Notes under the pieces: model-generated | What the model was told of the DNA's origin: nothing | Database searches by the model: none | What the model saw: the letters and a program-made list of their open reading frames with translations, nothing else | Assembly (NCBI GenBank): GCA_031290855.1 | Contig: JAISLM010000111.1 | Location: 1 to 6,792, forward strand | Origin: Spirochaetaceae bacterium | GTDB taxonomy: Bacteria > Spirochaetota > Spirochaetia > Treponematales > Breznakiellaceae | Direction: 5' to 3' | DNA: 6,792 nt | Shown: positions 1 through 4,885 of the stretch, in pieces | Layout: every line of letters begins with the position of its first letter | Position numbering within the stretch: the first letter of the stretch is position 1 | Translations under genes and position numbers: made by a program

Positions 1-196
1 CGCCGTAGTGCAGCATGAAAGAAGGCTTATCTTCGGAAAGAGTATGCGGATCCTGATATATATGGTCTATTCGCCGTGTATTAAAACTTGATGAACGGCG
101 TTTTATGCCGTGAACCTCATAGCCTTTTTCAAGCAGAAATTCGGCGAGGTATGCCCCGTCCTGTCCCGTTACGCCGCTTATCAACGCTTTACGCAT
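1..196 (-). CDS. gmd: GDP-mannose 4,6-dehydratase, N-terminal part (cut by window edge)
   Basis: The protein converts GDP-D-mannose to GDP-4-keto-6-deoxymannose, the first step towards GDP-fucose, GDP-rhamnose and related sugars for surface glycans; it is a cytosolic NADP-dependent short-chain dehydrogenase/reductase. The 65 visible residues begin MRKALISGVTGQDGAYLAEF, whose glycine-rich GVTGQDGAYL (residues 8-17) is the Rossmann nucleotide-binding loop. It continues with KGYEVHGIKRRSSSFNT and RIDHIYQDPH (about 24-51), a run highly typical of this enzyme. Start is the ATG at 196-194, preceded by AAGG at 208-205 with an 8-nt spacer. It lies 13 nt after the cdsA stop, so it is the next gene of the same operon. 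The family is about 350 residues long, so some 80% lies outside the window. A closely related sugar dehydratase is the only realistic alternative. Confidence 0.93.
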   Translation of the reverse strand, partial: MRKALISGVTGQDGAYLAEFLLEKGYEVHGIKRRSSSFNTRRIDHIYQDPHTLSEDKPSFMLHYG

Positions 197-209
197 GTAT
201 CATACCTTA

Positions 210-1082
210 CTACACAAATAAAAGCCTGTACACCACATAAAAAACCGGAGCGGAAAGGGCAAGCGAATCGACGGAATCGAGGATGCCGCCGCGTCCCGGA
301 ATGAGCGTCCCTGAATCTTTTACGCCGGCGCTGCGCTTTAGGGCAGACTCGGCAAGGTCGCCAAGTACGGCGGCGGCGCCGGTAAACAGGCCTAAAACAA
401 AGCCGGAAAACGGCGGCGGAAAACGGGCCGCGTTGAATACGTGCGGCAACACTGCGGCGAGTATCAGGCCCACGCCTATCGAAGCCGCGATCCCGCTTAC
501 GAAGCCGGCCAGGCTTTTGTTGGGGCTTGCCGCAAAAATGCCGCGGTTCTTCTTGCCAAACAAAAGTCCCGCCGTCCACGCAAGCGAATCGTTGCCGAAA
601 ACCACGCAGAGGAATGCGATTATCAGCGTGGGCGAGTGCGGCAGCCTGTTCATCAGTATCAACCAGCTTAAAAATGATGAGGGGTAAAACAGTATGGCAA
701 AACCCGCGACGGTATGGCCAATCGCGCCGTCAAGTTTTGTATCGGCGCTTCTTTGTTTGACCGGTACGAATACCACCGAAACAAGCAGCCAGCCCGCGCT
801 CGCCACGATGATAGCGGGCATTATGAACGGATCCACGCCGAAACTGACCAAAAGTGTCATTCCGAGCGGCGCCATAGCCCCTAAAACCCCGGCCTCGAAC
901 CGGGAAATGTAAAGATTTTTCTTTTTTAACATACCGGAAAGTTCTACAGCGCCTAAAACGCAGAATATTGAAACAAGTATATTGATGGCAAGATGGTTCT
1001 TTTGTGGAAATAAAGCCACTACCGCGAGGCATAGCGGCAGACCGATAAAAAAGATCAGCAGGCGTTCTGTTAGTTTTTTCAC
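210..1082 (-). CDS. cdsA: Phosphatidate cytidylyltransferase (CDP-diglyceride synthase)
   Basis: This integral membrane enzyme makes CDP-diacylglycerol from phosphatidic acid and CTP, the branch point for phospholipid synthesis. The 290-residue protein is very hydrophobic, with about eight probable membrane segments (for example 7-26, 30-50, 66-82, 88-107, 124-144, 152-175, 194-212 and 274-290). The C-terminal CdsA signature is clear at 246-274: SALKR, then GVKDSG (253-258), LIPGRGG (260-266) and ILDSVDSL (267-274). A second conserved stretch, SPNKSLAGF, sits at 186-194, and an acidic residue in GNDSLAW at 165. Two signature positions differ from the usual consensus: Arg264 in place of His, and Ser270 where DR is usual. 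The start is GTG at 1082-1080, overlapping the uppS TGA stop as GTGA; no strong Shine-Dalgarno is visible, so translation is probably coupled to uppS. Stop is TAG at 212-210. Confidence 0.93.
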   Translation of the reverse strand: MKKLTERLLIFFIGLPLCLAVVALFPQKNHLAINILVSIFCVLGAVELSGMLKKKNLYISRFEAGVLGAMAPLGMTLLVSFGVDPFIMPAIIVASAGWLLVSVVFVPVKQRSADTKLDGAIGHTVAGFAILFYPSSFLSWLILMNRLPHSPTLIIAFLCVVFGNDSLAWTAGLLFGKKNRGIFAASPNKSLAGFVSGIAASIGVGLILAAVLPHVFNAARFPPPFSGFVLGLFTGAAAVLGDLAESALKRSAGVKDSGTLIPGRGGILDSVDSLALSAPVFYVVYRLLFV

Positions 1083-1795
1083 CGCGTTACCGCACCGAAG
1101 CGGCGTTCCCTTGCCGCATACACGGCAAGGGCCGTGTCAAAATCTTCCGTACAGAAATCCGGCCAGAACTTGTCCGTGATGAAGTATTCGGCGTAAGCCG
1201 CCTCCCACATCAAAAAGTTGCTGGTCCTGAATTCTCCCGCCGTCCTTATGATAAGGTCGGGATCGGGTACGTCCGGGTTGTCAAGATTTCGCGTGATCGC
1301 GTCCTCGTCCAGGTCCGCCGTCTCGCCGCCGCACTGTCGCAGGAAGCGCCGCGCCGCCCGGACTATCGCGTTCCGCCCGCCGTAATTAAGCGCAAGAATC
1401 ACCTGCATCCCGTCAAAATTTCGCGTATCGCCCAGCGCCTGATCGATTTCGGCCCTTATGTCCGGGGCAAGCCCGTCCGTATCGCCCGTATGCCGTATCC
1501 TGATATGGTTTTCGCGGTAAAAATCAAGCTCGCGTGTCAGATGCTGCTTGACAAGGGACATGATGAAGTCAACTTCCTGGGCGGCGCGCCTCCAGTTTTC
1601 GGTGGAAAACACGAACAGGGTAAGGTAACGTATGCCGCGTTTGCTAGCCGCTTCTACGATGCGGCGGGCGGTTTTTAGCCCCTCCGTGTGTCCGCTCGTC
1701 CGCGCAAGCCCTTTACGCCGCGCCCACCTGCCGTTCCCGTCCATAATAATCCCCACATGACCCGGAAGCGTCCCGCCGCCCGTTTTATCGCCCAT
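1079..1795 (-). CDS. uppS: Undecaprenyl diphosphate synthase (cis-prenyltransferase)
   Basis: This cytosolic enzyme adds isopentenyl diphosphate units in cis to farnesyl diphosphate, making the C55 lipid carrier for peptidoglycan and other wall glycans. The 238-residue length is normal. The N-terminal active-site motif HVGIIMDGNGRWA is at 13-25, with Asp19 as the metal-binding aspartate and Asn21, Arg23 and Trp24 in place. FVFSTENW follows in the middle. The C-terminal signature DLIIRTAGEFRTSNFLMWE (180-198) carries the diphosphate-binding residues Arg184, Arg190 and Ser192, followed by AYAEYFITDKFWPDF. ATG start at 1795-1793, 15 nt after the frr stop, with only a weak G-rich ribosome site. 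Its stop overlaps the cdsA start by 4 nt. In the usual bacterial order uppS sits between frr and cdsA, as here. Confidence 0.97.
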   Translation of the reverse strand: MGDKTGGGTLPGHVGIIMDGNGRWARRKGLARTSGHTEGLKTARRIVEAASKRGIRYLTLFVFSTENWRRAAQEVDFIMSLVKQHLTRELDFYRENHIRIRHTGDTDGLAPDIRAEIDQALGDTRNFDGMQVILALNYGGRNAIVRAARRFLRQCGGETADLDEDAITRNLDNPDVPDPDLIIRTAGEFRTSNFLMWEAAYAEYFITDKFWPDFCTEDFDTALAVYAARERRFGAVTR

Positions 1796-1810
1796 TACCC
1801 GGAGCCCCGC

Positions 1811-2365
1811 TTAGCCTTCCGTTATTTCTTTTTCTTTATCTTTAACGGCCTTGTCAACATTGCCTATGTAACGGTCGGTCAACTTTTGCAGTTCCGAGGA
1901 GGTTTTACTCTCCTCGTCTTCGGTTATCTTTGAATCTTTCAGCAGCTTTTTCAGTTCGTCGTTGCCGTCGCGCCGTATGTTGCGCACGGCCACACGCGCC
2001 TGTTCCGCCTGGCCCTTCGCCTGTTTAACCAGTTCCTTGCGCCGATCCCCAGTCAGCGGCGGTATGCTAATACGTATGACCTTGCCGTCGTTTGACGGGT
2101 TGAGCGAAAGCTCCGACATGCGGATAGACTTTTCTATCTCGCCAATCAAAGCCTTGTCCCAAGGCTGTATCACGACAAGCCGCGCTTCGGGAATCGAGAT
2201 GTTCGCCAGATCCTTGATAGGCGATTTGTTGCCGTAAGCGTCGACGCGCACCTTGTCAAACAAGGCCGACGAAGCCCGGCCCGTGCGCAGACCGGCAAAT
2301 CCGTCTTCCATAGACGCGAGAGTCTTTTTCATCCTGTCTTCACAAGTCTTCAACACATCGTTCAT
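1811..2365 (-). CDS. frr: Ribosome recycling factor
   Basis: RRF works with EF-G to split the post-termination ribosome complex so subunits can be reused. From the chosen start the protein is 184 residues, matching the usual 185. Conserved features are LRTGRAS (26-32), QPWD (67-70), IPPLTGDRRKELVK (101-114) and VRNIRRD (127-133), with Arg132 at the position conserved in E. coli RRF; the long helices of the coiled-coil domain are highly charged. An in-frame ATG 39 nt further upstream (2404) would add 13 residues and overlap tsf. I prefer ATG 2365-2363 because AGGTGG lies 5 nt in front of it and the family begins with this segment. The gene lies 28 nt after tsf. The pyrH gene often found between the two is absent. 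Confidence 0.97.
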   Translation of the reverse strand: MNDVLKTCEDRMKKTLASMEDGFAGLRTGRASSALFDKVRVDAYGNKSPIKDLANISIPEARLVVIQPWDKALIGEIEKSIRMSELSLNPSNDGKVIRISIPPLTGDRRKELVKQAKGQAEQARVAVRNIRRDGNDELKKLLKDSKITEDEESKTSSELQKLTDRYIGNVDKAVKDKEKEITEG

Positions 2366-2370
2366 ACATA

Positions 2371-2376
2371 CCACCT
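2371..2376 (-). promoter_or_regulatory. Ribosome binding site fixing the frr start
   Basis: On the minus strand AGGTGG reads 2376 to 2371, with a 5-nt spacer to the ATG at 2365. It lies downstream of the alternative in-frame ATG at 2404, so it supports the shorter 184-residue protein. Confidence 0.8.
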
Positions 2377-2393
2377 GTTTTATGGACGGCGGT

Positions 2394-3242
2394 TCAGCCG
2401 CCAACCCTAAAGTTAAAGTACCCGTCTATCTTGAACTCGGCTCCAAACTGTTTGCCGGCCTCGGCGAGCGCCTTTTTTACCGTGAGCTTGTCGTTCTTGA
2501 TATACTGCTGGTCGAGGAAGCAGATGTCGGCAAGATACTTGTTCATCTTGCCTTTCAGAATACCCTCAAGCATACCCGCCGACTTGTCTTTGAACTTTTC
2601 GTCCGTCTCCAGTTGTTTGCGGAAAATCTCCTCCTGCTCCTTGAGTAGCGCGGGATCGACATCCGAGTCGTTTATCGCGACTGGGTTAAACGCGGCGACG
2701 TGCATAGCAAGAGAGAACACCAGATCGCGCGCGGCCTCGTTGGAGAACACGTCCGGCCTGTCGGAAGACACGACAACCGCCACGCCAATCGCACCGTCGC
2801 CATGCACGTAGGAGGCAATATTCTGATTCGCGGCGGCCTTCACCACCTTGATCCGTTTTAAGTTCATGTTCTCGCGTATCTTTGTCGCCAGATCCTTTAC
2901 CATACCGTAGAGCCTTTCGTCCGTTTCGGAGAAACCCTCGTCCAGAACCTTGTCCGCTATCGTCTGACCCAACGCGATAAAATCAGCGTTGCGGGCGACA
3001 AAGTCCGTCTCGGTGGAGATCTCCACCAGCACGGCGGCGTCCCCCTTGGTCTTTACCCACACACGCCCCTGGTTAGTAGCCCTGTCGGCCCGTTTTTCTG
3101 CGGCGACAAGCCCCTTTTCCTTTAGTATCTTGACGGCCTTGTCGAAATCACCGTCCGTTTCGGTAAGCACCTTCTTGCATTCCGCAGGACCCACGCCCGT
3201 AACGTCACGCAGTCTCTTCACATCGGCAGTATTTACAGCCAT
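2394..3242 (-). CDS. tsf: Translation elongation factor Ts
   Basis: EF-Ts is the cytosolic nucleotide exchange factor that removes GDP from EF-Tu. The protein has 282 residues, close to the usual length. The N-terminal UBA-like domain carries the family signature around VTGVGPAECKKVL (14-26). The EF-Tu contact loop STETDFVARN is at 76-85, with Asp80 and Phe81 at the same positions as the key residues of E. coli EF-Ts. A later stretch around SLAMHVAAFNP is also typical, and the C-terminal half holds the second core repeat. ATG start at 3242-3240 with AGGAG (3253-3249) 6 nt upstream in an AT-rich leader. It follows rpsB after 119 nt, the longest gap in this operon. The stop TGA lies in the loop of a small 5-bp hairpin (2388-2402). 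Confidence 0.97.
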   Translation of the reverse strand: MAVNTADVKRLRDVTGVGPAECKKVLTETDGDFDKAVKILKEKGLVAAEKRADRATNQGRVWVKTKGDAAVLVEISTETDFVARNADFIALGQTIADKVLDEGFSETDERLYGMVKDLATKIRENMNLKRIKVVKAAANQNIASYVHGDGAIGVAVVVSSDRPDVFSNEAARDLVFSLAMHVAAFNPVAINDSDVDPALLKEQEEIFRKQLETDEKFKDKSAGMLEGILKGKMNKYLADICFLDQQYIKNDKLTVKKALAEAGKQFGAEFKIDGYFNFRVGG

Positions 3243-3286
3243 TCCTGTCTCCTATATATTAACAAAATATTTTCACTTGGAAGAAC

Positions 3287-3320
3287 GGGTGACCGAACGG
3301 CAAAGCCGACCGCCTCACCC
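3287..3320 (-). other. Imperfect hairpin in the rpsB-tsf spacer
   Basis: On the plus strand GGGTGA (3287-3292) pairs with TCACCC (3315-3320), and inside it CGGC (3298-3301) pairs with GCCG (3305-3308) across an AAA loop. A 5 x 6 nt internal loop separates the two stems. There is no T-run on the minus-strand 3' side, so it is not a standard Rho-independent terminator. It could be a processing site or a partial attenuator that lets rpsB and tsf be expressed at different levels, but this is inference. Confidence 0.3.
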
Positions 3321-3361
3321 CGCGCCAAAGCCCGGTATCCGCCCCGCTTCTTTCCGTCCGG

Positions 3362-4261
3362 CTAATCTTTTCCGTCGTAAACCTTGTCTACATCGACCGG
3401 CAGTTCCTCATCCTCGCCTGAAACCGGCGGCGGAATGACCGCAGACACCACTTCCGTCTCATTTACCTGATATTGTTCAATATCGACCTCTTTGTCCTCT
3501 TCGCGGGTTGAGACGTCCGTAACAACGCCTTCAAGACCGTCTTCGCCCTCGCCGCCGCCTTCCACTATGCGCAGACCGGCCTCGTTGTCGCCGTCCACCA
3601 CCGCGTTAGCGATTATCTGGGTAAAAAGACTGATCGCCCGGATAGCGTCGTCGTTGCCGGGAATCGGATAATCGATACCCTCCGGGTTGCAGTTCGTGTC
3701 CACCACCGCGACAACCGGGATCCCGACGCGGCGGGCCTCCGCCACGGCAATCGCCTCCTTCCGCGTGTCAACGACGAACAGAATACCGGGCAGCTCCTTC
3801 ATTTCCTTGATGCCGCCCAGGTTTTTTTGCAGCCGCGCCCGCTCTTTACCAAGCGAGGCAATCTCTTTTTTCGTGAGATTCTCGAAAGTGCCGTCAATTT
3901 CCATCTTTTCCAGCTTCTTGAGCCGCAAAAGGGACTTTTTTATCGTGGCAAAATTGGTAAGCATCCCGCCCAACCAGCGGTTGTTGATATAAAACATCCC
4001 GCAACGCTCGGCTTCCTTCTGTATCGCCTGTTGCGCCTGCTTCTTTGTCCCCACAAACAGCACCGTTTTCTGCCCGCTGATGATCTTGCGCACGGCGGTA
4101 TAGGCCTCCTTGCAAGATTGGATCGTCTTTTGCAGGTCTATAATATGGATACCGTTCCGTTCCGCGAAGATATATTTTTTCATCCGCGGATCCCACCTTT
4201 TTACCTGATGGCCGAAATGTACTCCCGACTCAAGCAGGCTTTTCATTGTAACTACCGTCAC
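3362..4261 (-). CDS. rpsB: 30S ribosomal protein S2 with acidic C-terminal extension
   Basis: S2 is a late-assembling protein of the small ribosomal subunit. The core is unmistakable: MKSLLESGVHFGHQVKRWDP (6-25), KKYIF and GIHIIDLQKT (28-46), VGTKKQAQ (70-77), NNRWLGGMLTNF (93-104) and later VVDTRKEAIAVAEARRVGIP and VVDTNCNPEGIDYPIPGNDDA. I place the start at GTG 4261-4259, giving 299 residues beginning MTVVTMKSLL. GGAGGAG lies just in front, and the family starts in this way. A GTG at 4288 would add nine residues but would put the ribosome site inside the gene. The bacterial core ends near residue 223; a 76-residue tail rich in Glu and Asp follows (224-299). A long S2 tail is also known in Treponema. 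This is the first gene of the operon, transcribed from the promoter at about 4373-4401; in E. coli S2 represses its own mRNA, which may apply here. Confidence 0.96.
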   Translation of the reverse strand: MTVVTMKSLLESGVHFGHQVKRWDPRMKKYIFAERNGIHIIDLQKTIQSCKEAYTAVRKIISGQKTVLFVGTKKQAQQAIQKEAERCGMFYINNRWLGGMLTNFATIKKSLLRLKKLEKMEIDGTFENLTKKEIASLGKERARLQKNLGGIKEMKELPGILFVVDTRKEAIAVAEARRVGIPVVAVVDTNCNPEGIDYPIPGNDDAIRAISLFTQIIANAVVDGDNEAGLRIVEGGGEGEDGLEGVVTDVSTREEDKEVDIEQYQVNETEVVSAVIPPPVSGEDEELPVDVDKVYDGKD

Positions 4262-4264
4262 AAA

Positions 4265-4271
4265 CTCCTCC
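4265..4271 (-). promoter_or_regulatory. Strong ribosome binding site fixing the rpsB GTG start
   Basis: The minus strand reads GGAGGAG from 4271 to 4265, leaving TTT before GTG (4261-4259), or a 5-nt spacer if counted from GGAGG. This near-perfect Shine-Dalgarno decides for the GTG start over the upstream GTG at 4288. Confidence 0.82.
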
Positions 4272-4306
4272 GTTCCCGGCACGGTCACGCTTGTCCGCCG
4301 CCCGTC

Positions 4307-4354
4307 CCGGCGCCTTACATATTACTCACCGCGTCCTGTTCGCCTCAGCGCCGG
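4307..4354 (-). promoter_or_regulatory. Possible stem-loop in the rpsB 5' leader
   Basis: CCGGCGC (plus strand 4307-4313) is perfectly complementary to GCGCCGG (4348-4354), giving a 7-bp all-GC stem with a 34-nt loop in the predicted leader. Leaders of rpsB operons are often targets for S2 autoregulation, so this is a candidate control structure. Chance pairing is possible because the leader is very GC-rich. Confidence 0.3.
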
Positions 4355-4364
4355 CGCGATGGAA

Positions 4365-4383
4365 GATGCTACATACTAGCATC
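4365..4383. promoter_or_regulatory. Perfect palindrome over the rpsB -10 box (possible operator)
   Basis: GATGCTA (4365-4371) and TAGCATC (4377-4383) form a perfect 7+7 bp inverted repeat with a 5-bp centre (CATAC). It covers the proposed -10 hexamer at 4373-4378. A regulator bound here would block RNA polymerase. No regulator gene is seen in the window. Confidence 0.45.
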
Positions 4384-4401
4384 TCTCCCGCCCAATGACA
4401 A
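4373..4401 (-). promoter_or_regulatory. Predicted housekeeping promoter for the rpsB operon
   Basis: On the minus strand the -35 box is TTGTCA (4401-4396, 5 of 6 consensus bases) and the -10 box is TAGTAT (4378-4373, 4 of 6), separated by exactly 17 bp. Transcription would start near 4366, giving a leader of about 105 nt before the GTG start. Position and direction fit the first gene of the operon. Confidence 0.6.
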
Positions 4402-4650
4402 GCCATCCGTCCCGCCGCCCGCACCCTCGCTCTTCATAACTCATTATTCGAAAATTCTGGTTTAATACCCCGCCGAACCTTAGGATCGCGCTTGCCGCGC
4501 GGAGGCTCATTGATGTGGGCGGACAACCTCTCTCCTAACTGAAATATGTAATTCGGGTTGCATTTTCATATTGTTTTAAACACCTCTACCCGGTTAATTT
4601 TTCGGTGTCGCACCGCCCGCGCTTGTTTTTTTTATTACAAATTATTAAAG
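4402..4650. other. Intergenic stretch with no convincing gene
   Basis: This stretch lies between the rpsB promoter and the repeat element. It holds a short open frame on the minus strand (4565 to 4434, 43 codons then TGA) without an ATG or a clear ribosome site; its end reads protein-like (EPPRGKRDPKVRRGIKPEF), so it could be a gene remnant. A CGCGC/GCGCG hairpin lies at 4487-4501, a CGGTG/CACCG hairpin at 4603-4615, and a run of eight T at 4626-4633. No tRNA, riboswitch or promoter could be assigned with confidence. Confidence 0.4.
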
Positions 4651-4810
4651 TGAGGCTGTTCCAAAACTTCAGTTTTGGGGAGACAAGCTTCGCTTGTCCA
4701 GCAACCTTTAAAAAACGCGGTTTTGCAAGGCTTTAGCCCGAAAAACCGCAAGAGCCTGGTCCAAAACCGTGCGCTTTAGCGCACAGTCAATTAGTTTTGG
4801 AACAGGCTCA
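4651..4810. repeat. 160-bp MITE-like / composite palindromic repeat
   Basis: The ends form an 18-bp terminal inverted repeat: TGAGGCTGTTCCAAAACT (4651-4668) against AGTTTTGGAACAGGCTCA (4793-4810), matching at 17 of 18 positions. A third copy of the motif, GAGCCTGGTCCAAAAC (4752-4767), lies inside in the same direction as the left end, so 4752-4809 can fold by itself with 15 of 16 paired. Nested hairpins are CCAAAAC/GTTTTGG (4661-4667, 4672-4678), GACAAGC/GCTTGTC (4682-4688, 4692-4698), GCGGTTTT/AAAACCGC (4717-4724, 4742-4749), GGC/GCC (4729-4738) and GTGCGC/GCGCAC (4769-4774, 4779-4784). It has no coding capacity. No certain target-site duplication is seen. It fits a non-autonomous mobile or dispersed repeat, 75 bp upstream of the chemoreceptor gene. 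Confidence 0.75.
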
Positions 4811-4848
4811 AGTATTAAGCCCTGAGGTGTAGAGGCGAATGACAGCTA

Positions 4849-4876
4849 ATCCCCAGGTAAGGCGCGATAGGGGGAT
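4849..4876 (+). promoter_or_regulatory. Possible hairpin masking the chemoreceptor ribosome site
   Basis: ATCCCC (4849-4854) can pair with GGGGAT (4871-4876). The second arm is most of the likely Shine-Dalgarno GGGGGA (4870-4875), which lies 10 nt before the ATG at 4886. The stem is six base pairs with a 16-nt loop. It might limit translation; it is too short to be sure. Confidence 0.3.
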
Positions 4877-4885
4877 GCATAGGGT

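Noticed and set aside
2366..2404. Longer N-terminus for frr starting at 2404
   Set aside because: The extra 13 residues do not fit the family, overlap tsf, and the strong ribosome site lies downstream of that ATG.
3255..3285. Internal tsf promoter in the AT-rich spacer
   Set aside because: No -10 and -35 pair at 16-18 bp spacing; the AT-rich run is explained as an open ribosome-loading region.
4262..4288. Longer N-terminus for rpsB starting at GTG 4288
   Set aside because: The Shine-Dalgarno GGAGGAG would then lie inside the gene, and the nine extra residues are not typical of S2.
4376..4510. 44-codon ATG open frame on the minus strand
   Set aside because: No ribosome site, Arg/Gly-rich composition, and it overlaps the rpsB promoter.
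4603..4633. Plus-strand terminator: CGGTG/CACCG hairpin followed by eight T
   Set aside because: A 10-nt gap separates the short stem from the T-run, and no plus-strand gene lies upstream to terminate.
4644..4820. Target-site duplication around the 160-bp repeat
   Set aside because: Only AG or AAG is shared at the borders, depending on how the ends are drawn; too short to claim.
4815..4845. Sigma-28-type (flagellar/chemotaxis) promoter before the chemoreceptor
   Set aside because: The best match has about half the consensus bases in each box; not better than chance.
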